This document shows, piece after piece, positions 44,901 through 56,262 of a stretch of DNA of 64,000 bases (position 1 is its first letter; each line of letters opens with the position of its first letter). The position numbers were made by a program, and so were the translations under genes. Source of the stretch: Musa acuminata AAA Group. Taxonomy: Eukaryota; Streptophyta; Magnoliopsida; Zingiberales; Musaceae. The stretch covers positions 9,543,501 to 9,607,500 of the forward strand of contig NC_088342.1 of the NCBI RefSeq assembly GCF_036884655.1. Reading direction: 5' to 3'. Below the pieces are notes generated by a model, which worked only from the letters and a program-made list of their open reading frames with translations, made no database searches and was not told where the DNA came from.

Positions 44901-47900
44901 TAAAATAAAATTAAGATAGAGAAAATTATGAGCCATTTTATAACTTTATGTTCCAGAGTCAACCTTATGTCTATGTGAGAAGAATTGGATGGGGATAAGG
45001 CACAACAATGATAAAAGTTGACATTCTTTTATTAGTGCCCTTTTACTTTTTTTTGTGAAAAGCATGATACTGAATTACTCATATAATATAATGTCGTTTA
45101 GTCTTTTTCCTTGTCATGAAAAATGCTGCATGGTTTTAGAAATTTCCATGATCCTTTCGGCTTTCAGTACTTAGTTAAGCTTCTATTATCTGTCTCTTCT
45201 TTATTAAGACATGGCAAATCTGAGTCCAAACTGCTTTTGTAGTCAGAAAGCAACTATATCTGAAATTGAGGCTCGTTTAGATGAAGAAAGAAATCAGAGA
45301 AGGGGGGAGCGACAAAAGGCGGCAGCAGATCTGAACTCTGCACTGAAGAGAGCTCAACTCGAGGCCCAAGAGGAAATTAAGCGGCAGTCGGAGATTCATT
45401 TAAGACAACATAAAGAACAGCAAGAAGTTATCAATAAGCTGGAGGTCAGTGAAGTGTTCCTTTCTGTTATTTCCTGTGGGTTATATGCTTTGGCTTTCGA
45501 GAACCAAATTGACATTCTGTTAACAGTGGAACTTGCAATTTTTTCTTATGCCAGGAGTCTGAGAAAGAAAGTCGGTTGCTTGTAGAAACATTAAGATCAA
45601 AGCTGGTGATTCCTTGCATTTCATAGCATTTTTCTTTGATTATTGTGATGTATTTTCTTTGAGTTAAGACTTTTTTCCTTCCAATGTATTGAGCAATAAC
45701 TATGTGCTTCTTTTTGACAGGAAGATGCTAGGGAGAGCCTAGTTACGTCTGAAAAGAAAGTTAGACAACTAGAAATTCAGGTGAAGGATGAACAAGTCGC
45801 ATTAATAAATAGCCGGAAGGTATGCTCAACTTGATAAATGACGTTGTCCTAGGTCATCTTTTATAGTTCCCCGCTCTCAATCTATTTGTTTTCATTGTTC
45901 AAGAAAGTTATAACACAAAGTGAGAGTTGTTTTTACCCTTGTGTAGTCGGTGTTTATCAGTGACTTTTCACTATATACCAGTTTGCTCAGGTTGAAGTCA
46001 GGGTGGGCATGTATCCTCACTGCCAACCTTAAGACAGTCTGAGCTTGATTTTTCTTTATTGTGAATCATCATCTTAAGAGCTCTTATGTTCATCTCTGTC
46101 ATTATTTTACAGAAATCAGAAGCGCTGGAGTCTGAGTTGGAGAAACTGAGAAAGGAACTAGAAAGTGAAAAGGTAGGGGTAATGTCTCTTTGTTCAGTGA
46201 TTATCATTTGCACTGCACATGCTTTGTGGTTCATGAATTGTGCAACTATTATCTTTTAGACTGGAGAAAATTATCCACTTGCATATCTTTGCTGCCAAGC
46301 TTCATATTGTGAAAAATGTGCAGTTGCAAATTCCACACATTTAATGTCTAGAGTCTCTTAATAGTTATATCTGACCATGTATTGATTTTCCAAGAGTGCT
46401 TCTTTTCCTGGTTTCACCTGTTTCAGTCATGATGCCCTTTTTGGACTGAAAGCAATGTGCAAAATAAGTGCTGCTTTGAAAGATAAGTCGTAGATAAGTA
46501 TGAATTCCATCAGTGTGTCCCTTCCCTGTTTTATAGATAAAGGGATTCTTCCCACATAGGCCTTCTACAGCCATTAGCATATTACACATCTATTTACTTA
46601 GCTATCTGCACTCAGTCCTCAACACTGCTGCTTCCTTGAAATTATATCCTCATTTTGGCCATGCATCTGCTTTGTGTTTTTTATGACCAACCCTCCTATT
46701 AATCACATCAAAGACCTTAGTATTTACTTAGTCCTTGTAGTTTGTATACATCATGGGTTTATTAAGCAGTACTTGTCATAGCAGAAACAATACAAATGTC
46801 CAATAGCCTTTGTTCTTCATGGCATGTTTTAATTGGTCATTTAAACACATTTTAAGTGCTTATGTCATTGTTTATCATTGTTTGCCGAATATGTCATTTT
46901 TACTTTCGGATACTTATTTCTATGCAGTCTGATTAACCTTTGAACCTTAAGGCGCTAATTTCCATATTATTTTGGTTTATCTTTTGTTTCAAATAGGTGA
47001 AACCTTGGAAGGTTTCGGTGTCTTCTCTAAGATGATCTGATTTAAATTCTTCACCAAATTTATTGATGTGAAAAAACTACATGATATCATACTAAGTTGC
47101 TACAATCTTTCCTTCATACGACACATGGTTTCCCCACATAATGAACATATTTTGCTAACAATGTTCACTTTTCTACTCATGGTTTTAATATATGACTTTA
47201 AATCCAAATGTTCTCTGAAGCTTGGTATCCCATTTACGTGTCATTTTCTTTCTCTGGAAGTTGTATTCTTGTGTATGTCGATGTGATTTTTGCCTCGGGC
47301 ACTTAGTTGGGTAATTATGCAACTTATAAACTCTGGCATGCAGATTCAAGTTTAATCTGAGAAATCAGTGTGCTGTTGTTAGCAGGTGGCCAGGGAAGAA
47401 GCATGGGCTAAAGTTTCAGCTCTTGAACTTGAGATAGCTGCTGCAATTCGTGATCTTTCAATTGAAAAGCAGAGGTTCCAAGGAGCCAGGGAAAGAATAA
47501 TTCTGCGGTAAGCTTAAGAGTACATTTGTATTAAATAGGCATCAGCATACCTATTTAGGAACTAAAACTTCTGCAAAAAGGCATTAGAAGCTGACTAACA
47601 ATCCTTAAGTTATGGGTTGTTCATGATGTACTTTAGGTGAAGGTGCCTGTTAGATGCTTGATTAGGTTTTTGTGTTTTTGCATCCTTTAAGGCAAACAAT
47701 GAACATGTTGAGATACATATGAATTTTATTACCACTTGTTGCATCTTTACTTTGTCATGTCTTCTTTAGTATTGGTTGGTTTGCTTGCCGTTTGGTCACT
47801 TGGACAACTCTTTTGAATCAGTAATCGTCAAAATAGATACACACAATTTGGCTTGAATAATAATCCCTGATTTTCACACAATGCATGCTTTTTCTATCGT

Positions 47901-49371
47901 TTCTAGGTCATCATTTATGTTGATGAGGTTGAGGGGTATGGATAAAGATTGTTAGGCCATTAATGGTTTACTTTAATGGGCATCCTGAGCTGCTGTTATT
48001 TTGTACCACTTCCCTCCTGCCTGCATTTCTTTTTTTGTAAAGTACCACGGAAGAAACTTTAGAGAGGTGTTTATTCGGGCTATGATAGTCATTGTTCCCA
48101 CATTACCGTGGTACTTTAAAAAATACTTATGAGCGTGCTTTTGACTGATTGACTGGTTGAAACAAGTTTTATAGGAAATGAGAGGTTTTGTAGCACTAAT
48201 ATCTCAGGTGATGTATTACAATTGCTAGATTCTTCTTTCCGTGAATGTTTTTCTGCTTATGATATTTGCATTTCTCTCAAGATATATTACATCCCTGAAT
48301 TACCTTCTGATTGCTCAATACAGGGAGACCCAGCTGCGAGCATTCTACTCCACAACCGAAGAAATCTCTTCATTGTTTGCAAAACAGCAGGAACAACTCA
48401 AGGCAATGCAGAGAACTCTGGAGGATGAGGAACACTATGAGAATGCATCAATTGACATGTATCTAAAAGAAGTATCAACTGGAAATAACACTGCTGGTGG
48501 AAGATATGAGTGTAACAATTCAAGAGCTTCTGGTGCTTTTACTCCAAAGAATTCCCAAGCCATGAGTGGCAGCTCTGCTGATGAAGAAGTCAGCGCCACG
48601 GAGAAGCATGAGTGCAGCCTCGGAAGCCAAGGTGGCAACACCCAAGACTTGGAATGCAATAGTGCTGATAGGTCGGTTAAGGGGTTTGGATCAGATATTG
48701 ATGGTGTTGGCACAGCTGTGGATCCTGAGGGTGATCCTACTGACACCGAACAAGTTCTGGGAACAGAGAGCCAAGCTGGCGATCCTGCTTTGCATAAATG
48801 CAGCAACCTGGGAGGAGAGACCATGCAGATTGATGATGATCCCCAAGTCCAAGAAAAGGTGGAACCTAATGGCAACCACACTGGTAGACCTGATGGTTGC
48901 TCACAGCAAGGACTACAGGATACTGAAACTGGGACAATAAGAACTGCTGATCTTTTAGCATCAGAAGCTGCTGGGAGCTGGGCTGTCAGCACCGCCCCTT
49001 CGGTCAACGGAGAGAATGAATCTCCGAGGAGCATGGGGAATGCTGATGCTGCTGGTGAGGACATAGCTGCTGTCGCCACTTTGCCACTCTGCTCTGATGG
49101 CTTTGCCGTGGGAAGTCAAAGTAATGTTGGTCCGGGCATAACTAAGCTGAGCAAAGAATACGAGGCACCTAATGCCATGATCCATAAAGCTCCACTTACC
49201 CGACTCGACGTTAGGCGGCTGTTTGAATGTCGTCCAGACCTGTCTGATGCAGAAACTGAGGGTAGCAACAACAGTGATGCCGATCATGACAATGGCCATA
49301 GCATCCATGACGTGGATAGCGATACTGATGGGACCGGAGATGATGAGAGGATTGATGACTCGGTTGGTTGA
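38922..49371 (+). CDS. FHA-domain coiled-coil protein (At2g45460-like)
   Basis: Thirteen exons join in one frame to give 850 aa: 38922-39128, 39763-39947, 40048-40151, 41116-41196, 42756-42859, 42936-43022, 44291-44493, 45243-45444, 45555-45605, 45721-45819, 46113-46172, 47386-47507, 48324-49371. Residues about 70-175 form an FHA phosphothreonine-binding domain: LGR (82-84), SANH (99-102), TNGTFLN (132 on), LQHGDIISF. A KRK-type basic patch and a SKRLKG patch follow. Residues about 240-520 are heptad-rich coiled coil (ELRQQLESH, IKELQSALDEKQKEI, SALELEIAAAIRDL). The C-terminus is long, polar and acidic, ending in Asp-rich sequence with a VRRLFE segment before it. The family is described as SMAD/FHA-domain proteins of poorly known role; a nuclear phosphopeptide-binding scaffold is inferred. 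ATG 38922 was chosen as the first ATG of the frame. Confidence 0.88.
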
Positions 49372-50200
49372 TCATGTAGATACCACAGGAAGGGCAGTAC
49401 TCTCTGCTGGTCCTTCTCCACTATAGATGTGTATACAAGTAGAATGTTAGTTAGGAGGACTCTTAGTTTTCCCTAATGGTATTTATGATTTCAGCCGGTG
49501 CTTAATGTACAGTGTTTGCTTCCTGTAAATCATAGTGTTTAACCCTGACTTGGAAGTACTTGAATATTTTTCCCTTTGATTCTATAGAGAATATAATATT
49601 TTTGAGACATTGCATGTCCTCTCTATACCACAAGTATTCTGATTGAAGGTAGAGGATTTCTACCTCAACTTAAAGAGCAGGCAGCAATGGAAAATGCCCA
49701 CTAGTTGCAACAGTGATATCAAAAGTTGTAAGTTTGCTAACTGTTGGTTCAATTATTAGAATGCCTGCGTGTATTAATGATACTTGTAGTTGCAACAAAG
49801 ACAAAGGAGTTGATGGCTTGAGCAACAAAAAAAATTCGACAAAGGTTTCCTAACATGATGAAGTCTTATCCTTTGCATGATTAGGAGATTAGGAATTGTT
49901 AGTTTTGTCGAGTCGAAGTGAGATATTACAGGTCATAGATCGGTGAATAAAATATTAATTTTGACATGTGCTAATTATATATTATTCTTTTATATTAAAA
50001 TTTTTATAATTATAAAAATAACACATGTAGAAATGAGATGAAAATGATGAGTAAAAATATAATTTTAATATTCCAATTATGTTTTTTATGATAGCAAGAC
50101 GATGACGCCACGGGTTGTTGATGTGGTTGTGATCGGCGAGAACGTTAAGGATTTCTACGGCTTATTGTGGAGGAAGGAGGATGATGAGGAGGGAGAGTGG

Positions 50201-50300
50201 CATTGAGGGGTGAGACAAAAGAAGAGGATAAAGAGGACAATGTAGATGCGCATTGAGGGGTGAGACAAAAGAAGAGGATAAAGAGGACAATGTAGATGCC
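50201..50300. repeat. Exact 50-bp tandem duplication
   Basis: CATTGAGGGGTGAGACAAAA followed by GAAGAGGATAAAGAGGACAA and TGTAGATGC occurs at 50201-50250 and again at 50251-50300, identical except for the last base. Confidence 0.95.
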
Positions 50301-50390
50301 GACACTTTGCATCTGCATTGGCATCATTTGGCAATTGTGTTAGCCCCGACGTATATGTAAAATGGCGAAAGGGCTACTCGGTATTTACAT

Positions 50391-50660
50391 TGGCATCGAC
50401 ACAGATGTAGATATAGAGCATCGCTCGACATCTATATCAGCGTTGACGTAAATGCAGATGTAGAGTATCGTTCGACATCTCCATCAGTGTCGACACAAAG
50501 CGTTGCGAGGAAGGGCGGCATCGCTCTGCATCTGTATTGGCACCTATGTAGTTACTGAGTGATCCTTTTGTTGTTCTATATTTGCGTTGATGCTGAGTGA
50601 TGATGACATAATTGTTGAGTGACGTTGACGTAGATGTAGAGTGTCGGTATCTGCATCGTC
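50391..50660. repeat. Degenerate repeats of a GATGTAGAG/CGACATCT motif
   Basis: GTAGAGCATCGCTCGACATC and GTAGAGTATCGTTCGACATC are 47 bp apart, followed by looser copies on either side. Confidence 0.65.
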
Positions 50661-50883
50661 CTTTTCCTCTTCTCCTTTTATCTTATCTCTTGTCGTCACT
50701 CTCCCTCCTCCCCTCGTAAGAAGTCGTAAAAGTCCTTAACATTCTTGTCGACTATTGCATCGTTCTCATCAATCACAACCATAACAATTATCTGTAGCCC
50801 CCAATGGTTCTATCATCCGCTATCATCGAAAATATAATTGGGATATTAAAATTTACGATAAGACTTATAGCACTTACAATAGG

Positions 50884-50909
50884 AAGAGAGAGAGAGAGAG
50901 AGAGAGATT
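50884..50909. repeat. (GA)n microsatellite
   Basis: About 12 GA units in intergenic DNA. Confidence 0.9.
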
Positions 50910-51234
50910 GGAGACGGACGGAGGAGACGACCATTCCTTCTACTCGGTTGACAACCTATTAACTATTTCAACAACTACGAACTCGCCCATGGTATTTTAG
51001 TACTAGTAAGCAACCCATTCCCTGGTGCTTATTGTGTTGTCACGCTGCCATTGTCATGCGATATGCCCCCGAGACCATGTAGATAGATTGCAAACGAGGT
51101 CGAGATGAAAGACTTCGTAGAAGCTGAAAGCGAAACCATGAAGCTTTTATCTTTGGACTGTGAATTCCTCGAACCATACAATCAAGAAAGGCTTCGACTC
51201 CTCCATCATCATTTCATCCAACAATAACATGACT

Positions 51235-51937
51235 TCACAGGATGACGCAGGCGTTGGGGTTCTCCTCGACGCTCTGCACGCAGTATCGGGTGGTCATGCA
51301 AGGGTTGTACGCCTTGTAGGCGTCGACGAGCTCCTTGATCATCTTGTCACACTCTTTCTTCTTGTCCCCCTCGTCCTTCTTGGCCTCTTCCTTCTTCGGC
51401 TCTTCCTTGGGCCCGACCGAGACGATCGCGGTGGGCCAGCATTTCCTCAGTTTCTCTACGACGTTGATGGGATCGACGGCGCCGATCACCGTCATCTTCC
51501 TCTCCTTCATGTCCATCGCGATGGAGTCGATCCCTGAAAGAAAGAGTCACGCCTCCCTGATAAGCTCAGCAGCCGTTCGACAGAAACCAAGCGAAAGGAG
51601 AAGGAAGAGGAGGCGATACCTTGCAGCGCGGAGACGGCATTCATGGCCTTCTGCTTCTCCTTGTCGTCCTGTACGTCCACCTTCACCACAATTTTCTGAG
51701 ACCCAAACACATAAACTATGAATTCCTTAGTCAAAGCAGAGCAAAAGCGACAAATCTTTGAGGAGATCCCAATAGAACTTGCAGAACAAGAATGCTTGTC
51801 AGCGTGAGAGGATAAAGAGAGATGCTTTTTGTGCACAGCTCCCCTCCCATAGCTTTGGTCACAGGAACATAACTGAGCCGAGGAGGAAGGGGAGGGATCG
51901 AGAAGGCTTAAAGGAAAAGAACAAGTCCCACCTTCAT
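51235..51937 (-). CDS. Heavy-metal-associated isoprenylated plant protein (HIPP39-like)
   Basis: Three minus-strand exons: 51932-51937 (only Met-Lys), 51620-51695 and 51235-51533; 126 aa. Residues 1-70 form an HMA-like fold ([44 protein letters not shown]). The metal-binding CxxC is absent: its place is taken by [12 protein letters not shown] Lys/Glu-rich linker ([16 protein letters not shown]) leads to a C-terminal [20 protein letters not shown] and a CVIL prenylation box; a terminal leucine favours geranylgeranylation. HIPPs are plant-specific membrane-tethered proteins linked to metal handling, stress and pathogen response. Without CxxC, metal binding is doubtful. The tiny first exon coding MK is usual for this subfamily. 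A long GA repeat lies just upstream, in the promoter or 5' UTR. Confidence 0.88.
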
Positions 51938-52033
51938 CTCTTCAACAAAACAGCAAAGGAAAAGATCACCAGCTAGAGAAGGAAACCAGCGGTGGGAGGT
52001 GGACAGGCTTCCTCCTGTGCCTTTAATAAGAGT

Positions 52034-52083
<50 letters not shown>
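52034..52083. repeat. (GA)n microsatellite in the HIPP upstream region
   Basis: About 25 GA units, roughly 100 bp upstream of the minus-strand start codon. On the gene's strand it reads CT, as in many plant 5' UTRs. Confidence 0.92.
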
Positions 52084-52086
<3 letters not shown>

Positions 52087-52181
52087 CAACTGAGGTGATC
52101 TGAGTTGCTTTGGATTCTTCCTGTCATGCTGATTGCTGCTGCTGGTGGCTACCTACAAAAAGATTCTTATTCTAAAAGCTA

Positions 52182-52183
52182 AC

Positions 52184-52219
<36 letters not shown>

Positions 52220-52231
52220 TATTATTATTAT
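52182..52231. repeat. (AAT)n/(ATT)n inverted microsatellite
   Basis: About 12 AAT repeats run directly into ATT repeats, giving a self-complementary tract able to form a hairpin. Confidence 0.9.
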
Positions 52232-52317
52232 TTGAAGAAATCAACCAATTTAGTTGATAAAGATATTTACCCTTAATAGGAGATAAAATCTCATCTTCAT
52301 CACTTAATCTTTATAAA

Positions 52318-52362
52318 TATGTATATATATATATATACATACATATATGTATGTATATACAC
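52318..52362. repeat. (AT)n and ATGT/ACAT microsatellite
   Basis: ATATATATATATATACATAC followed by ATATATGTATGTATATACAC; AT-rich and partly palindromic. Confidence 0.85.
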
Positions 52363-53700
52363 AACTAAATTATCAATGATCATCATTAGTGATACCTCAG
52401 TATTGGAGGTATAGCCCATTGAAATAAAGGCCCAAATGAAGCCCACGGCCCAATTAGCAGAAAAGAATGACAAGCATAGCAGATTGGAACCAAGTGTCAG
52501 AGAAATATTGGAGTCTTCCACCATCAACCTAACTCTAAATGTCCCCTTATTATTCTTATTGATTTCAGAATCATGAAAGGCATCGAATCGAACTGCTACA
52601 TCAAAGCAATCGCCCTCGACTCCAAGCCAGCCTGTGTACATTTCAGCCTCTAAGATTCACAACGTATTGAACTGATGACGACGGAGATCAATACAATACA
52701 AGTTGGTGAGCATTTGACTTCGGCGAAGCATAGCGTATTAAATGCTTCATCCGAACCACCACGGTCTCAACCAACCCAGCAATTATCTGACGAGCTAAAC
52801 TATTTAAGTGATCTTGTTGTGCTATCAATGTCAGATCCGAATAGGTCAAGACACCATGTTTAGCATGATTTCATATCGGGTTATCGGGCTAAGTATTCAG
52901 CATGGATCCGATTCCATCAACAACACGATCATTGTTCGTAAAATTCAAGCAAAGCTTTATTGCGCCTTGCAAAATTGCATTATTTATGCCAAACAATTAG
53001 TAGCATTTTGATCTAGTTGTGATAAATGATATGAATGCAGTTGAGACTATTGCAAACAAATGATTTCAGGTGGAAGGAGATGTTCTCATGATTTCTATGG
53101 ATTACTCTAAGGCAAGCAGAGGTGCAATTAAGTAAGCATATGGCTCAAACCAGAAGATTGTGTTGTTAAGACGACAAGAAATGAGAGTCCAACTTGCATC
53201 AACAAATGATCAATAAAGGGTTAGAAACATAAATATGGAAAATTAAACAAAGTCTTAGCATCTGTAAATCCTACATTTGTGAATATAATACAGTTGAAAT
53301 TCTAGATAATAAGAGCACAAGCGATTAAAGACACCCTCAATATTTTGAATTATATGGGAACCCTGAATGTGCTATGTAGATATTGTTACCATGGAAGATG
53401 AGAAGTTAAAGATATGAAGAAGTGATTTAGAGGTGACTTATATATTTAAAGATTTAGTTCCTATGACTTCTACTAAAGAGAGAAATTCTTATCCGAAAAG
53501 AATGACTTTGCCAATGAGAAAGAGGTGAGGCATGTAAGCATAGCATATCTTCATGTGGTTGAACTTCTTCACAGGAAATTTGAAGCTGAGAAGGACAATG
53601 GTGGGTCAGAGAGGCATTTAACTAAGAAATGCATAACTCATGATAAACCTATTATTATAAAATTCATCGATATATTATCTGTTATGCGGAAAAACTTTCA
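52363..53700. other. Intergenic, no gene recognised
   Basis: AT-rich. Short frames such as 52675-52863 and 53525-53713 carry no known domain. Confidence 0.5.
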
Positions 53701-54073
53701 TGTCAAAATATAAAATCAAACAACAATGGATCTAAATAATATTACGATACATACATTTTCATTGCTGTTTAGAAACATAAACTTTATCTGATCTACAAGC
53801 ATATCATTCTCGGATCTGAGATGTCAATCTGCAAGGAGAACTAGACTCACATTCTCCTCTCTTTCTCTATTATATTGTTTCTAGAAGGTTATGTCCATTT
53901 ATAGACGAGAGTAGATGATCTAGGATAAGTAATTATGAGAGTTTCTCTAAGGACTTTTTCTAATGAATTTTACCTTAATTGGACTTTCTTTCTATTAGTC
54001 AATAATCATAATCAGAACCCAATCATATTCATAATATATCTTACTTAATTAGATAGGTTCATATAATCTAACA
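53701..54073 (-). mobile_element. Probable solo LTR (Copia-like), 373 bp
   Basis: Read on the minus strand it starts TGTTAGATTATATGAACC, has CTATAAATGG at a promoter position, a purine-rich transcribed part and ends TTTTGACA. It thus has TG..CA ends and a TATA box in the order expected of a plant LTR. No partner LTR, PBS or coding region is adjacent, and the flanking pentamers do not match, so the exact ends are uncertain. Confidence 0.45.
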
Positions 54074-55463
54074 AAATCTTCTTAAAAAGGCAACAAAATC
54101 TCAGGTATCAAAAACTGATTCAGAAAATCATCGAATCCGTAGTGTAATGATACAAGCATTGCATTTGTCTATATTGCAAACCGGATTAAACTCAGAACCT
54201 GAAAGTAAAGAATCTAATGAGCATACCTTTATTGTCGGTGCGACAATCAAAGAAACTGCAGCTTGGCGAAGAAAGAGTCAGTAGCTGAGAATGCATAGTC
54301 GTTTACTTCATGTGTCTTTTTCCTGAAGAAATCTGATCTTAGTATGTTTTAGCTAATAAGCAAGTAAAATTTCTTCAAATCTTGCATATTCCAAACACTT
54401 TTTTGGTCAAGGAACCATCAACATTTCGGCAAACATGAGCTAACAAAATTCTTGATCCGCAACAAAATGGACATAAGAAGTCTTGAATCTTAAGAGTTCA
54501 TGTTGATGTGCATCAATAAGGCAGTGCAATAAATAAAAAAAATACCTACACTAATAATTATTGATGACCATATTAAGCATGTCAACCAAAGACATCACTT
54601 CTTATGTTAAGGAAACCAAACTTAGAAGACTATCTACCTTTTAATACAAGGGCACAAATCTTCCAACAAACAAGATTAAGTTATAGGACAGAGTAGCCCT
54701 TAAGACCCATATATGAAATAGTTTAGCCCATAAGTTTGGATGCCTGCTAAACAAGAGATGAACAATCAACAAGCAGCATACCGAATACAGAGGAGAAGAG
54801 GAAAGCTGCTGCAAAGCCAATGGCTAAACTATTTCCTCTGTTTCAGTTGATTGCATCAGATAACATGCCTACAAAGAGAAACATAGATGGTGATGGGTAC
54901 AATACAACATATCTTGCTTGCTTAAAACTAGGATAAGAAGTAATAAAAGCAAAGTTCCAGCATGGTATTGCACAGAACAGCCCTGCATCAAAAAGGAAGA
55001 TGATGGCCACCAGAAAATAGTGGCCACTGGGGAACTATGATCACATTTAGTTTCATCTTTTCTTAAATATATTATGACAACCAAATTTGAGATACAAAGG
55101 GCATTTAGAACGCAAGGTTGATCCACCCAAGCATGAAACTCTATCACAATGACTAATTCCACTGCAACATTAAGAAACGATACTAGCAGCATTAAGTGAA
55201 TAGGAAGCATTAGAGAACAAGTGCCAAGAAAATGTCATCCGTTAGTGTGAATGCCAAGAAGAGGAGCTGCATCTTTTGTGAATTTACCCCATTGTAAGGC
55301 CACTGAAGAAGATGTTCATAGAACTTGCCATGACAGTGGTGGCTGCGCATTCTTCAGGAGGATTTGAAGACAAGAAAGATCATACGATCCAAGAGTAGAC
55401 TAACAGATGATATAGCAATTGAAAAGAATAACAAGACGTAGAACCAGAACTAAACCCAAGATC

Positions 55464-55466
<3 letters not shown>

Positions 55467-55533
<67 letters not shown>
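55467..55533. repeat. (GA)n microsatellite, about 67 bp
   Basis: Uninterrupted GA run, the longest in the window, inside the putative minus-strand intron. Confidence 0.95.
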
Positions 55534-55536
<3 letters not shown>

Positions 55537-56239
55537 CAAAGAACAAGGCTTACAACGGCCATGAGGGAAGCTCCGGAGAGTCCTCTAAGAATGGACCCTT
55601 AGTTCCCCCGTCTCGCATCTGAAGCAGAAAGGAAGGTGAGAGCAAACACAAAGAAGAAATATTTTCCATCATTTAACCGCAGGGGGCGAGAACGCCGAGA
55701 AGCTGCCCGCTGCAGCATCGACGGAGTGAGGCAAGGAAGAAACGTGGAGGGAAAAGGCGAAGAGCAGAGGGAGGCGATCGCCGGAGAGATGGGCAGCTTC
55801 TGACGAAATCGACGCCAATGGGCGGCTTGATTTGCCTCGCTGACAGAGAGAGGAAAGAGTGATGGGTGAGGAAGGGTTGGATTGGAGTTGAATGGAGTTC
55901 GCATCACGAATCTACTGCAGCCATCAGCCCTCCACGCTTCGAAATTTTCCTGTTCTTGATATTATCAGTTCAGTCCCTTTAATCTTAATGTTTGTTTAAT
56001 AAGGCTCAATCGTTAGAGGGAGGGAGGGAGCTTTGAATTCGAAGGTACTCCGTCGATACCTTAAGGGTTAAAATGCAAATGTGGCTACTTGAAGCTTCGA
56101 ATATTGAGCCTTAAGTTTCAGAAAACACCTTAACATTTTCTTTTATTTACATGGAAGACGGGACGGGGGACATTGGGGAAAGATCAGACGGAGCGGTATT
56201 AAGAAGCGGAGCCGAGATAGGGGCAGCGAAAAGGACGCA

Positions 56240-56262
56240 GAGAGAGAGAGAGAGAGAGAGAG
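56240..56262. repeat. (GA)n in the ANGUSTIFOLIA-like leader
   Basis: About 11 GA units end directly at the first ATG (56263). Confidence 0.9.

Larger units (their letters stand above)
49372..51234. other. 3' UTR and intergenic region with short repeats
   Basis: The 3' UTR of the FHA gene probably runs to about 49.6 kb. The remainder is AT-rich, then a region of degenerate GATG/CGAC-rich repeats. No gene is recognised. Confidence 0.5.
54074..56262. other. Intergenic, with a possible minus-strand transcription unit
   Basis: Near 55540-55910 the minus strand looks like a plant 5' end: a GC-rich leader, then a pyrimidine-rich tract ending in CAG at 55619-55621, followed by an exon-like ATGCGAGACGGGGGAACTAA and a GTAAG donor near 55554. 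A further open stretch near 55300-55350 reads AATTVMASSMNIFFSGLTMG before TAA. The pieces do not join in one frame by my splice choices, and I recognise no family. 56150-56262 is the leader of the ANGUSTIFOLIA-like gene. Confidence 0.3.

Noticed and set aside
45998..46589. Minus-strand ORFs in FHA introns
   Set aside because: Short, no domain, and located in introns of a well-supported model.
48435..49079. 214-aa minus ORF
   Set aside because: It is antisense to the last exon of the FHA gene and has no family resemblance.
52300..52641. 113-aa minus ORF
   Set aside because: It includes the AT microsatellite, translated as Tyr/Ile repeats, and has no domain.
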